From contig NC_063157.1 of assembly GCF_020921035.1 (NCBI RefSeq), positions 11,134,001 to 11,198,000 of the forward strand: a stretch of DNA of 64,000 nt. The letters are read 5' to 3'. The position numbers were made by a program, and so were the translations under genes. This stretch comes from Rhodamnia argentea. Lineage: Eukaryota; Streptophyta; Magnoliopsida; Myrtales; Myrtaceae. Every line of letters starts with the position of its first letter. Position 1 is the first letter of the stretch. Positions 46,279 through 63,680 of this stretch are shown in pieces. The notes under the pieces were generated by a model. The model saw only the letters and a list, made by a program, of their open reading frames with translations, had not been told where the DNA came from and did no database searches.

Positions 46279-49200
46279 CTAAGTGTCTGCATCATCCACC
46301 TTCTGGTCCTTGTCCATCGTAAACCTCCAGTTATCTCCTTCCTCTATTTCCCACTGTTTCTTTAATTCATACATGGCTTTGGAAGCAGCGGCGGCAATTG
46401 ATGGATTGCTATCTTGTGCCAATCTCTGCAATTGAAATCAAACATCAGGGTTCCTACTGTTGATGTAGAATATTTACATATCCAATCAAGGAACTTCCAA
46501 TCTCTGCAATTGAAATCAAACATCAGGGTTCCTACTGTTAATGTAGAACATTTACATATCCAATCAAAGAACTTATCTTATTTCAAAAAATGACTAGCTT
46601 GGTCATATGAGAAATAGTTACCTGCAATGCTCCCATTCCTGCATTTCCAAGTGTCCACATGGATGGTGCTGTTGCTAATGCATTGGCCAGGGCACGTCTA
46701 GACCACCAATGAGGGGGAAAGTTAAGTATATTAGCAGCTTCCTTAATTAGATTCCTAGCGTCTATATACAGAGATCCGTATCTGCATAACCAGAATCCCA
46801 AACTAAACCGCCTTATGGCCAGTGATATCTTCAAATAGTAGGCTTCAGATAGAATTATTCAGACAGTTTCTGTGTATTGAAGAGTGCAAAAGACGTATAG
46901 GACAAACAATTGTTTAAGAAGATAAAGAAACTAAAATGTATATGATTCTGATCCTTAAAAGGCAGAACAAACTATAGGGCTATTACTCTTCAGATCTCAC
47001 AGTGTATCCTTGTAATGTCACGCCCGAATTTGAAAGTTTTAACATGAGCAAGATAGCTCACCTAGTCCTGACGTCAGGAGAACTGGAGCATTCTGCCAGC
47101 AATGACGCACTACTTTTACCATCCATAGCATCAAGATCTATGAGGGTTGTAACTAGCAACTCAAGCTGCTTTCCCCAAAATACAAGTTAGAAAACCGCCA
47201 GCAAGCCAATTGAATTGAGAGCATATTTAAGAACAGATTACATTCATTTGGAATTAGATGATGTTCGGACCTCCTCAGGATCAGTGTAGTCTATTCCATC
47301 AGCTTCGGATAGTGCAGATGCCATACTCCAATAAGCTCCCTACTTACATCAAACTAATGGTGTAAGTTCAAATCCTTCAATGGTGCTAATAGGAAAAGAA
47401 AATCGAGAGACAACCATTTCAAAAATGGACCTGGATAGCACTGATGCGGTCAGCAGACACTTCCCCTGGGAAGGAATCCAGCGTTTTCCCATTCTTTTCG
47501 AGCATTATGCGGCCCATCACATCATTAGATGATATAGAATCATTTTCTGAAGGCAGAGGACTGCAGAGAAACATGAAATGTTAAGGATGAGAGCTTTCAA
47601 ATTTTTATTCTTCTGCTCAATTTTTCCCAGGGGAGGTTGGGCATTGAACAATAAGCTATCAGCAGTCGAACTTACAATTTGTACATCTTGCTCACCATCC
47701 TGTCATGGATGTTTTTGATAAACTGCAAAATTCATTAATTAAGAAAAAATTTAACTAAAGCTTAAAAAGGACTCTTTGGGGCTATAAACAAGAAAGGAAA
47801 TATGGCCATTATCTTGTCCTCGTTGATCAGCAGATTAAACTCTTACGAACATATATTATGAAGCAAATCATAGCACACCTAAATCAAAGAGCTGATTAAC
47901 GCACCTCCAAAGCCATTAGGGAATCTTCGAGGGCACGCTGTTTTGCACGGAAGTCAGCAAGACGCAGATCAGCCTGAGAGTAGCATTGTGATGAGAAAAG
48001 GAAGTGACAACTCCATTAAACAGAACTTAAAGCTGAGAGTCAATCTTTACATACAAAACAAAATGTAAACTATTCAAGACAGAGTTAGAACATACAAACT
48101 TCCTATGCATAAAGCCAGGGAGAGAGACAGACAAGCAGACAAATATATTTCCACGCTTAACTGTTATTTGACCAGAACTGAGAAAACAAACTTTTGGAAT
48201 GACACCTAGGTAAAATATCCACATAGATACTATAGTTGCACCCTGAACCCTCGTTCAATCCCTTTGAGAAGCAAAGACGGTGAGAAAACAACAACATTGG
48301 CAAAATAATATTCTGCACTACCCTTAACACCATTCACAGGGATATCTAACCCATTGCTCTACACACAGGCATGCATGGGTCGCATATGCTTTTCTCTCAC
48401 ACACCTAAAGATCAGATTCGCAAAAAAAGGAACGCCATACAGATACTAGTCCAACACTTGTCCCAGCCATTGACAGAGAGTCAGACAGAAAGGGAGTTTA
48501 AAAAAAAATTACAGATGAATTACACCTAAAAGTAACAAGTTCTTCATTGCCAACAATGATGTCGACCAAGAGAAATCTTATTCCTGTTATTTCAATTAGA
48601 TAGAGAGCAGATCATGAATTCTTTCCATTCTAGACGCAATATCTGTTAGGACTTCCTATATAAATACCCAGTTTTGTTTCGTTTTTCTTTTTTTTTTTTT
48701 TGGGTTTTGTGGGTTTGGGACGGGGGGAAGGAGCCCAGGTCACGATGCTATAGGTGATCAGGGTCAGATCACTTTGGGTCTAAGGTAAGTACCCTTACCT
48801 TGCAATTTTTGCAAGAAGCTGTTTCCAAGACTAAACCCACATGGCGACAACTTTACCGTTGCACCAAGGGCTGCCCTTCAAAACCCAGTTTTGTATGATA
48901 AAGAAAACTATGTTCGTACAACTGAGTGGGCACAATGTGGATGTCATAAGTGACATAAGACTAAAAAAGATCCGGTCAAGGGCATCAGTAATTCACATTA
49001 ATGACCCGATCCCAAGGCATAAAGGAAGCAATGGACACACCAAAAATATCATTAACATAACGTGGTGGATTAAACTTGATAAGGTGCTTTGATGCAGGAG
49101 CAACTATAACAATAGGGCCAACCAACAGCATGGAACCAAAAGATAATTGCCAGTCATATTGATGAGGGCTCAGTTTGCAAGCTATTCATAGACTTAGCAG

Positions 49201-52200
49201 ATACATGACATCAATTCTACAATGATCGGTTATTCTAATTTTGTAGATCAAGCAGGCATGACCTAAGGAGATCCTGCTAGAAAGTCTGATAACAAAAAAT
49301 CCATCCTCCAGAATTTATGTACAATGACAGCCCACTGTCTATGGGAGTCAAACAAGCCCAAACACTTCTTCACCATAGCTCATCCCATGCATGGCAAACC
49401 TTCAATAATGCTTCAAGGGATGTTTAGCATACACTCGCATTTGCAATCTAATACAAATCATGGGAGAATGTCCAGTGCAGAACACTAGCATTTATCTTCA
49501 AATAAATGAATCAATTATATCAATGATTAAAGGAAACGAAACAGAAAGAAAAATATGAAGTACACAAACCTCCAAAGCCCCGTCACTCCAGTGCTGGTCT
49601 GCAGCAGTTTTTAGTTTAGACTGTGCTTTGTTTTTCAAGATCTAAACCAGAAAAAAGAAAATACAAGTGAGGAAGAATGTTATCGAATAAGATGGAGGCA
49701 GAAGCTACCAAGCATCCTATGTCTATTGTTAAAGACAGAGACATAATAACTTGCACATACAGTTGCAATATGACTAAGCCGTTCAGCTTTCTTCTTCACT
49801 TTACGGTCAATTTTCTCAGTATCCTCTCTCGCCCGAGCTGCCAGCAGAAGATCAAGATAAGCATCATGATTTTTTCCCCTTTAGTTTCAACCAAAATATT
49901 TGGAAAAAAGCACGCACACGAGCAAATAAGTGGCCACGATTGTGCAACAGGAGTTGGTTAATAGATACTGGACCACTAGCTTTGAACACTTTAACTGTAC
50001 ATTCGACAACTAATAAGGCAGAGAGATCTTCACATTAGAAATTTTAATCTGTTGGGAAAACTCCTCTGTATTTTGAAGGTGACAAAACATTAAGTGTGAA
50101 CAAGTATGTGTCTTTGAGTGTGCACGCGAACTCTGCATACATAAGCTCATATGCAGATGACGCTAACAACAGGACGTCTGTGCTGGTGGAGAGCTTCCTT
50201 ACTCTGCAAATGGAGAACAAGATACTGAGCGGAAAGTGTCAAGAGTCAGAAAGACCTTTAGATTTATGTGAACAAGTGAGGGATGTGTATTTGTAGAGGT
50301 GCTTGGATGGATCAATTAGAAGGAGAAGAACTTGGATAACATTGAGGACATCAACATGCTTGGAATAAACTAAATACAAAAGGTAAACAGATTAGGATTG
50401 GGTGAAATCGCAAAGTCTAGATGAACCATGTTGTGGAGGAAGTTCACAGTGCGGACAAAGTGGATGATACTCCACATACATTAAAACCAAGACCCAGCTC
50501 TAAATCAATTTGAACTCACATAAAAATTCAAATTGGTGCTTTGGAGCCAATTTCAGACCTTCAAATCCATGGAAAGAACATTCTCGAAAAGTCAAAGCAG
50601 GGCTTGCTAATTTTGGGAAAACAGAGGAAGCGTTGGACCGGATGCAGAGACAGTTTTATCTTTTTCAGTGAAGTCCACCGACTGGCTGCAGAAAGATGTT
50701 CTAAGATATGGACAATCAAGCAACAGCTACTTTGACCTATTTGAATTCTCCAAAGAGTTGAGAAAGCTTGGAGGACTATATATACGAGTATAAGGGAAAG
50801 TTGAAAATGGTCGAGGGGATCAAAAAGCTTTGACACTTGTTCTTATCTCCCGTGCTCATTCTTTGAGAAAAACCTTGTGCAATTTGAGTGCATTTTCTGA
50901 GAGATTTTAGTGTGATTATTGTAACAGAGTGCTTTCAGCGTTGAGTGAAGGTTGTGTACTTGTAGATTAAGCTACGGTGCCTCGGTGTTCAGGGAACTTC
51001 ATCTACAATCGCTGTCAAAGGCCTCAAGGGTTTTACAAGGTTTTTCTGATAGAAGATATGTGCTCTGCATAAGATTCTTGTATAGAGCCTCAGTTCTAAT
51101 TTTTTAGCAAAGTACTTGTAGAGTAGATTTTAAGCCTTGTTATTGGGCTATTAGAGATGGGAGAGTATAGCAGGCCAAGTAGAAAGACCGAACCACTATA
51201 AATTACTTTGCCATGTCTTTTATCTTTTACTCTCTTTACATATCTGTTGATAGAAAATATTCGCTCTGCATAAGATACTTAGTATGTAAACACTGCTTCA
51301 TCCTTCACACGCTGTTTTGCACAAAAAAGTTCTAAAAATCCTACAACAATGAATTTACCCCTTTTAGTTGTTAAGTTCAGTCAACTTCATAATGTAAATG
51401 TGAATAGGAATAAATATCACTCTACTGTTTTCTTATGCTTTAACTCACATCTTTTCTTAGGAAGGATAGGATGTATTAGTAAAGCACCGGTTGACAAAGG
51501 AAGCATGAGATGCCCAGGCCACCAAATTTCACTTTATTTTATCAAGCAAAAATCTGTCGACATCGGCAGTATAGTTGATAATTCAGATAAAGTGCTTAAC
51601 CCTCCTCCACTTGTTAAGTTCAATCAACTTCATCATGTAAATGTGAATCGGAATAAATATCACTCTACTGTTTTCTTATGATTTAATTCACATCTTTTCT
51701 TAGGAAGGATAGGATAATATTAGCAAAGCACTGGTCGACCAAGGAAACATGAGGTGGCTCTGATGCCCTGGCCACCAAATTTCCCTTTATTTTATCAAGC
51801 AAAAATCTGTCCACATTGGCAGTATAGTTGATGATTCAGATAAAGCACTTAACCCTCCTCCTCCAACCCACTCCAAAGAAACCTTACAGCTAAAAGTTCG
51901 CTTTTGACTCACAGGTTTTGGGGCAGCTCAAGTTCTCATTTTAGTAAACTTGTAGCTCACACCACATGAGGTCAGAATTTGGTGTAATAACTTACCATCG
52001 AGCTTAAGAAACTCTGAGCTAAGGATAGCAACATCTTGACGTGCACGAGCATCCAATCTCATTATGCCACTGATAAGGAGTGTAAATAATGAGCAGATAG
52101 CAACGCATTACTTATGGAAGGCACAGAGTTCTTAAGTAATGCAAGGGGGATTTGCTAATTATTTTTCCATGCTTTCTTAAAAGGATAGTATGTAGACACG

Positions 52201-53096
52201 AGACAGTCAACACTACCGGGAGAGCAAGACAATGTCACTGCGAGCCCTTTCATTGACGAACTTTGCATCATTCTGAACAAATCTGCAAGCTTCAGCTAAA
52301 CCATGCCTTGATTGGGTAGTGCCATATGGTGCAATTAGCAGGTCATCTTTGTCTTCTCCAATTTGTGAACTGAAAATTACACACAGAGAAGAGCATTACT
52401 CACTCAAGAGTAAATAAACGACTGTGTAGACAAAACTTTAAATGGAAGTATCATGAAAGTATTATGGTATATCAGCAACTTGCAAATTGAGAAGGAAATT
52501 TCATACCACATGCTAATAATTGAGCATGGCAACTACTAGGAAGAAAAAATCAAAATAAAAGGAACAAGATATTGCGTAGGACTAACTACAGCAATCTTCA
52601 GCGAAAAAAGCTGTCAAAGTTTTCCATATGCAGCAACCGCATCAGCTTAGCAAACATAGCATCATGACATTCTTTTTGCTTCTCTCAACGAGAAATAAAA
52701 CTCAACAAAGTGATGAGCAATCTGGCGGACAATACGAACAGAATCGGGTGACTTGTCTTACCTAGTTATATTTGAAGAATCCCCAGACTGTCTAGCACAT
52801 TCCGTTGCTTCGGTATCAGGTGTTCCCGTGGAAAAGCATAAGACTGACGATCCCCGAGTGCCACCACGAGTATGAAGAGGTTTCCCACACAGGTGACGCA
52901 GGATATCCTTTGTTGATTTCAGTTTCCCTGACAAGAGACGTCCTCTACGCAAATGCCTATGCTCAATTTGACTCGGGTGGACAGGACTAAGCTGGATCGA
53001 ACTTTCGAAAGAGGGTGTTGTCCCACATGATCTACTGATGGTACTCCGATCAGTCAATGATGGACTTCGAGAAAGCTTGCTGGTTGTGAGCGCCAT
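46279..53096 (-). CDS. AAF: plastid-targeted protein, probably senescence-associated AAF
   Basis: Twelve exons join in frame: 53096-52762, 52369-52217, 52069-51996, 49837-49761, 49641-49570, 47973-47905, 47722-47676, 47560-47431, 47339-47271, 47165-47062, 46697-46622 and 46425-46279. They give 450 residues, and all introns are GT-AG. Residues 1 to about 60 are rich in Ser, Thr and Arg with few acids (MALTTSKLSRSPSLTDRSTI), a chloroplast transit peptide. A charged helical region follows (ARAREDTEKIDRKVKKKAERL, about 188-260), then a C-terminal helical part with ARM-like features (RRALANALATAPSMWTLGNAGMGALQRLAQD). I recognise no catalytic motif. AAF affects redox balance and leaf ageing in Arabidopsis. 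The exon structure is firm; the name is less so and is supported by neighbouring genes. Confidence 0.8.
46419..46574. repeat. 2 x 78-bp tandem duplication spanning the exon 12 acceptor of AAF
   Basis: Copies at 46419-46496 and 46497-46574 both begin CCAATCTCTGCAATTGAAAT and end GAACTT. They differ at about four positions. On the coding strand each copy contains ATTTCAATTGCAG|AGATTGG, so the splice acceptor and the first bases of exon 12 occur twice. Confidence 0.92.
51368..51863. repeat. 2 x about 245-bp tandem duplication in AAF intron 3
   Basis: Copies at 51368-51610 and 51611-51863 begin TTGTTAAGTTCA and include ATATCACTCTACTGTTTTC and TTTATCAAGCAAAAATCTGT. They differ by scattered changes and a short insertion in the second copy. 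Confidence 0.92.
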
Positions 53097-53126
53097 TAGA
53101 AAAGGAGCCGGGATTTGCCTGACACC

Positions 53127-53595
53127 CTGTTTAGCTCCAAGTTAGAATAAAATACATAAACGCTGTACAAGATCCGAGGAGAAACTTCCGCAACAGTCAA
53201 ACGGATATAGGCTAAGACAACTATCGGAGGCTTGATCTAAGCATCGGCAAGAACAAAAAGCGCATTAATTTGATACGCATAGACTGGGACTAGCAGGCAA
53301 ACTAAGCTCACATAATACGGGTATGGACAAACAATAATGGGCCTCTTACCAATCGCCAAACCAGACCGAACTACCGATGAAAACGACCGGTATCCATCAT
53401 AAATTATCAGCCTTGCGGGAAAAGAAGAAGAAGGAGAAGGAAGGGACGAATTCCTGCAGCCTAGTCAAATTTTTGAAAGAGAGACCAGCTTCTCGGACTG
53501 AACCAAGTTCAGCCGCTACAGTGTGCAAAGACGGCACATTTGCATCACAACCCTTTGCTCAGGAACAGGCAGTCGAAGAACAACTGCGTACTTAC
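53127..53595 (-). other. predicted 5'UTR intron of AAF
   Basis: The donor CGT|GTAAGTAC at 53595 and the acceptor TAAACAG|GGTG (exon start 53126) would remove 469 bases from the leader, leaving 30 bases before the start codon. Predicted from splice signals only. Confidence 0.5.
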
Positions 53596-53698
53596 ACGAG
53601 GGTACTGCCGCAATTCTGCAAAGCAGGCGAAACGAGTGGGGTGATCGTAATCTCCCCTTTGCGAGGAAACGCCAGCTTCGCGCAAGCACAGAGTGCTC

Positions 53699-53735
53699 GA
53701 GAGAGAAAGAGAGAGAGAGAAGAGAGAGAGAGAAG
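53699..53735. repeat. GA-rich tract in the AAF promoter or leader
   Basis: Interrupted GAGA units. Plus-strand open frames through this tract are an effect of the simple repeat and are not genes. Confidence 0.85.
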
Positions 53736-53971
53736 TAGGCCAAGGGAGGGAAAGCGAGTGGGGAAGACGAATCTGGAGCCACACGTTCAACATGTGGCCC
53801 CCGGGGAGACGCCCCCTAGCGCTTCGCGGCATGGGAAGGAGACAACAAGGACGGACTACGTTGTCGCTATTGGGAGGGAGGGAGGGGCTCGGTATGCACG
53901 GTGATGAAGTGGAGCGAGTTCGGATAATCTTCCACGGTGGGACTTCGGCTGGACCAGGAACTGTGGATTAG

Positions 53972-54321
53972 ATTGAATGCCACGTCCAAAAAATTGAGAT
54001 TTATGTACTTTTCTCATCAGATGTGAAGGGCAAAGGACGGGAATTTTCTCTGTTCTTTAGCCTTTGAATTGAGATGTTAGGACAGAGACCAAGAGTTTTG
54101 AGTCTTGAGCCCATGCGCTGGCGAAAGCCAACAAGAAAAAGGAACAAAGATTTCGTGTTTTTTTTCCTCCGCCATTCATATTAATTTTTCGAATTAAATC
54201 CGTGGCCGATGCTCGAGATCATGACCCATCAATCATATCGCTTTCCTCCATGTAAGGATGGGTACAAATACAACCTTTAAAGCGGTATCGGGATACGTAG
54301 AACACTAACTGGCTTATTAAC
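53972..54321. other. intergenic, no gene seen
   Basis: Upstream sequence of AAF without recognisable elements. Confidence 0.4.
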
Positions 54322-54944
54322 AGGGGTGTGCAACCAAACCGAGCAAAACCAAAAATCAGGAATTGGACCGGACTGCCCGAAAAACGAGTCCAATTCCCTG
54401 TTCCATATTTTTGAAACCGGATTGAACAGGTCCGATTTCCGGTTCCAAGTGAAGACCCACTCGAAACCGGACCGATTTTGGAACAGGTTCTTCGCTAGAG
54501 TAAAAACAACGTAATTTTTCTAACTTTGGTCTAACTATGCATCGCCTCATTTGTTTCTTCTCCATTCTTTATCTCTTATTTCTCTATTCTTTGGGGCAAT
54601 ATTTTTATGGATGAATGGAGTTTAAAAAATTATTTTCATATATAAGGAACTGAGTTTTATAATTTGTGTTTTATGTCACGCGTTTGAACTTTTTATTGTT
54701 TGCAATTATACGGGGTTATGTGTTTTGAAATTTTCATTTTCTATAGTTGTACGTGACCACGTGTTTGGCTTATAGAGATTTATGTTGACCATCTTTTACT
54801 TTGAGCCGTTTTGTTGCTCATATTACATTGCTATAAAAAAAATCAAATAAAAGGAAAAAAAAATAAGTTCTCGAGCGGACCGTGAAATCGGACAAAAAAT
54901 AGGGTAGGTTCCAGGTCCGTAACCTACTCATCCTGAAATCGATC
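54322..54944. mobile_element. hAT-like non-autonomous element without captured gene
   Basis: The left end CAGGGGTGTGCAACC and the complement of the right end CAGGATGAGTAGG resemble hAT ends. The left 180 bases are full of GGACCGG, AACCGG and GGTTCC units, and the right end has CGGACC and GGTTCC units, like the subterminal repeats of the element at 30474. The centre is plain AT-rich DNA. The 8-base flanks do not match, so the element is old or the right border is misplaced. Confidence 0.5.
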
Positions 54945-55885
54945 TCCCCATTCACTATATGTCTCAATTTCTAATATGCAAGATTCACTTTTGTTACATT
55001 TGGACTTTCGACCTCACGGCTGTAAGCCTTAATTTGCCTCAAGAGACCCGGCCTCCGTGCAAACTTTTCGCGACATCTTAAGCTAACATAATTTGAGATT
55101 TTCGATGATGTTTATCCTTACATAAATTATAGTTTTCAAGGCTTTTGGATCGATGAACTAGATCTATTGTATCAAGTTTGTAGCCTAATCATCTTTGCAT
55201 AGACTCTCCCAAACACTCACCAGCGTGTTTGTGATAGTTGACTTGTGACTAGTTCAAAGTTTGAAAACCTCAAATTGTCAAGACATAAATTCTGCCTTTA
55301 ATATCATTTAATATTTTTAAATGAAGATGAAAATATTCTCAATTTGAAAGTCATAAGTTGGCCCTCGAACACTTTCTTCATTATCATGAGACCTACATCT
55401 TCATGTTTGCATAATAGACAAAGTGCTTTAATACCGTACCGGATGCTATGGGTGTAAAAATCATTATTTTCGCGAATTGCAATCGTGCAGCCGGAAATAA
55501 CGAGGACATAAACAGGGAGAGGTTAGATTCACAAATACGATAGAGCCTGATTCACATGATAACACTCGAATATCACGAGGAACTAACCAATCAAGCGCTG
55601 CACCAGAAGCAGGCTCAACACCTTAAGCCTCATATGATACAATGCTTGTTATGCCAAATCAGTGAACTCTGGCTAAAAGAGTCACCGATGAACTACAAGT
55701 CCATCGCCTTGACAATACATCAAAAAGTAAGAGAGAAGCATTGCCGATTCTACCAATTAACTCCACCAGCAAAAAGCACGACAAATCAGTGCATGTCGAT
55801 CGATGTAGTTTTGCAAAGCCTACTAGGGTAAGGGATGTACACATGCGAAATCACCAGCAATGGCATAAAGTGCTGGGAGATATGT
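54945..55885. other. intergenic, DHAR3 3' side
   Basis: No gene was recognised. The rightmost part probably contains the DHAR3 3'UTR. Confidence 0.4.
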
Positions 55886-60380
<4,495 letters not shown>

Positions 60381-62102
60381 TTGATATTCGCTTCCGGTTG
60401 CGTCCAAGAGATGAGAATTTCTGCAGCTACCTGTCAATATATGCAAAGTTGTAACTATTGAAACCACAAAATCGAACGGTATAATCAATTCTATATTGTA
60501 GGATGCATAGTGTCCTTTCCTCCTTCATCTAAGAGGTAGAAAAAACGTGAAACTCTCTCTCTCTCTCCCCTTCTCCATTTCCATTCCACCGAACCTTAAT
60601 ATCTTCGCATTCCACTCCTTTCAAAGATTTCCCCCAACACAAACATTCCCTCGCAACTTTAATTGACAGTTTTAAAATCCCCTTCATCTTCTGTCAACTT
60701 ATATCTTGCAAGGTTAAGTAATTTTTCCTTTACTAACTATCAACTCCATTGTCTTTACCACAAAAAAAAAGACAAAAAAACTATCAACTCCATTGTGGAT
60801 AGAGCACATTGTGAAAGACAAGGGGTCTGAGGTATTTATCCAATTCAGCTTCCACTCACACTCAAAGCCCGTGAATCGAATGGCATTTCTTTTCTTCTTC
60901 TTTTTTCTCTTTATTTCCTTTTTGGGTGGATGATAACAGCTTTCATGTCTAAGTTACGACAATACAATTGAACCACTCTGTTTAATCTAGGCGAACAATA
61001 TACAGCAGAGAAAACAAAATTAAAGAGAATCTCTAACAAGAAGAAGAAAAACCCAATTCAACTACCCAAAAAGCAAATGGAAGAAACGAATAAACAACAA
61101 TGTTCCAACGCGAACCCATCTACATTTCGATACGACCCCGTAATCAGTCCGGCGATATTGCCATAAAGTCATCATAGAGAAAGTGGGGAACTCCCGGAAA
61201 GATGGTCATTTGGGGCTCTACGAACGGTGCCAATTCTGTAGAGCTAACAGAACAAAGTGGAGATGGCGAAGGGGGGGAGATGTGGAAGCAAAGATGAGGA
61301 AGAAAGGTCAGACGGGAGCAAACCAACCTGCGCAGAGAGAAGAGGCAGGAGCTGCGAGCCTGCGAGTGCACGCAGAAACAGCAAAGCGCCGAGTGGGACT
61401 TGGGACTGTGAGGCCTGCGAGCCTGTGATGCGGGAGGACAAATTCGGAGCCACATACGCAGGCGTTGCTTATCGCGGGTGAAGGAACCGGAAGAAGACAA
61501 CGAGGACAGCATCCGGAAGCATCTTCCCTTTGTTCTTTCTTTTCTTTTTGGGTCCGAAAGATTCATTCACTCCAAATTTTATTTTTAATCGTCACAAAAA
61601 AAATCCGACAACGTGGCAAGCACGTACTGTTCACCAATCACGAACTGACACGTGTCATGACGTGAACATAAGTGAGGGAATTAAAATCTTAGATGTTTCT
61701 CCTCTTCTTTCTCTCTCTGCTTCATCCTCCATCCAAGGTTTTTCTGGGTTTCTTCTTCTGCCATTACTTTCAAGAAGCCATCTCCCACTAGCTTATCTTC
61801 ATCTTTCTTATTATTACATGCTTTGTGTTTACAGAAATTTGTCATTGCCACAACAGTTCTTGATCAAGTTTCAGTTTCAAGGTGCCTCAAAAGGCAATCT
61901 TTAACCAACAGCGAGATCATCGGTTGATGCAATTTCTAACGGGGTTTTAATAAACTCGGAATAATTTCTAAAGCCAATCTAATAATGTTTCCGCTCTCGT
62001 TTCTTTGTAAAGCCTCTCGATTTAGCGAGACAAAAGAAAAAGTAGAGAGAAGCCTAATTTGCTTTATCCAACCGTCATTAGGTGTCGGCGGTTGTAATTA
62101 AG
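60381..62102. other. DHAR3 leader and promoter region, then unassigned DNA
   Basis: A possible leader acceptor TTGACAG|GTAGC lies near 60430 on the minus strand. A GC-richer stretch at 61140-61520 has promoter-like character and shares motifs with the AAF upstream region. A minus-strand open frame of 140 codons there has a composition like untranslated CT-rich leader and no recognisable domain. No further gene was found. Confidence 0.4.
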
Positions 62103-62338
62103 GTTATGTTTGTTTAGCGAAAATTGAATGGTTTAGAATACATTTTTCTAAAGATGATCGTTTATGCCACATGAAATAATTAGCCGATGAAAAATGTATT
62201 CATTTGTCAACAAAAGCTTTTGTCTCATGGACAACGATGATATTTTTCGTTCATTCATTTTATAAGCGATATAAGTACTCATTTTTAAAAAACAATATTT
62301 TTCAAATTATTCATTTTTCACAAAACGAACAAAGCATG
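62103..62338. mobile_element. small AT-rich MITE
   Basis: The ends GGTTATGTTTGTTTAGCG and the complement of CACAAAACGAACAAAGCATG are imperfect inverted repeats. The interior is AT-rich and partly palindromic, with TATAAGCGATATAAGTACTC as in related copies. No target duplication was fixed. Confidence 0.5.
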
Positions 62339-62488
62339 CATAGTAAGAAGGTATTTGAAGGCCTTAGGCCACGTTATGATTATTGTCCTCGGCCTACAAA
62401 CGCTAACAAAGGAAATCGAGGCCTTCTTGCATTTGAATTCCCTCGATCAACTTGCCATGCGATCTTATGAAGCCAATGAACAAACTTA

Positions 62489-63677
62489 GGCTCCATTTAT
62501 TTCACACAGAATAATGATTTGGAAAATATTTTTCTAAAAATAATTATACTTAGTGAATTGATGCAAAAGCATTAGGCTAAATCAATCTATCCTCAAGCTT
62601 AACTCAAGTTTCATCGATTGAACTAACACATTCGCTATTCATACAAGCAAAAGCCCATTCTACTGCAATTTAATTATGTGGGTTCAAGAATGAAGTAGTT
62701 GTCGATCTATAAGACTCGTCGGCGATTTCGAGTATCCGAATTGACTACATAATAACTGGAAGCTATTCTAATCGATTTCGATCGCCGTTTGATGACATTT
62801 TACAATGATTATTTGGCTTCCAAGTTTGATGCACGAATTTGGAGGGTCTCTAATAAGTTTCAATGCATGTTATGCTAGTTAAATGCATTTAGTTATTGTT
62901 TTTTAATTCACGGCTTTCTATGAGTCTCTATTGTATTGTTGCTTTCAAGAGTCCTAATTAGGTGAATTTCCCAAGAGTCTTCTCTTCTATTTAGCAATAT
63001 CTCTATAAATAGAGGTGTAATCTTATTGTAAAAGATGAAGACTTGAATATACGATATTTTCCTCTATATAAGCGAATCTCTATCGCGGTTCTTTATCCGT
63101 GGAGATGGATACTTCATTGGTAGTGAGCCAAGAAACCCTTTATCTTTGGCTGGTGGAAATTCCTTTAAGCCTTGACTGTGAGCTTCTCCTATTCCGGTTC
63201 CTTTATCCTTGGGAAGGGGATTATTCCTTGATGGTGGACCAAGAGACCCTCTTATCCTTCGTTATGGTTCGTCCTTTAGGCCCTGATGATGAGTTTCTCC
63301 TATCTTGAAGTCCTTTTTCATTAGCGGGTAGTTAGTCCTTTATTATTGGCGAGTGATTCATCCTTTAAGCCTTATTGGTGAACTTTGTTAATCTCGATCT
63401 TTATCATTGACTGATGGCATATCCTTTGGGTCTTGGTAGCGATCACAATCTATCCTGCATTTGCATTTATCCATCGACATTCATCCCATACACTCTGATG
63501 TATCCGTACGTCCTTCGACTCACTCAAAACAACACTCACCGTTGCGACAATTTATATATAAACATTTTCGCGGATAATGAAAATTTTTTCTATTAACTAA
63601 TTATTTTAAACGATATAAGTAATCATTTCTAGGAAAATATTTTCTATATCGTTTATTTTTTGCGAAACAAGCTGAGC
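62489..63677. mobile_element. PIF-like TIR element with repeat-rich interior, 1.2 kb
   Basis: The left end GGCTCCATTTATTTCACA and the complement of the right end (TGCTCAGCTTGTTTCGCA) are imperfect inverted repeats. Both sides are flanked by TTA (62486-62488 and 63678-63680), as in PIF/Harbinger elements. The ends resemble the 206-bp MITE at 13886. The interior has an LTR-like CTCTATAAATAGAGGTG at about 63001 and a degenerate repeat at 63100-63420. No transposase was recognised. Confidence 0.45.
63100..63420. repeat. degenerate tandem repeat of roughly 60-120 bases
   Basis: Phrases recur in the same order: CCTTTAAGCCTTGACTGTGA, then CTTTAGGCCCTGATGATGAG, then CCTTTAAGCCTTATTGGTGA, each followed by a TTCTCCTAT-like or TTTGTTAATC segment. 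GTGAGCCAAGAAACCC and GTGGACCAAGAGACCC also correspond. Confidence 0.6.
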
Positions 63678-63680
63678 ATT

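Noticed and set aside
53377..53904. 175-codon plus-strand open frame
   Set aside because: It runs through a GA repeat and gives RERERE-type protein. It lies in the AAF leader and promoter on the other strand.
61144..61566. 140-codon minus-strand open frame upstream of DHAR3
   Set aside because: Composition is that of a CT-rich leader or promoter, and no domain was recognised. It could be transcribed as leader, but coding is not supported.
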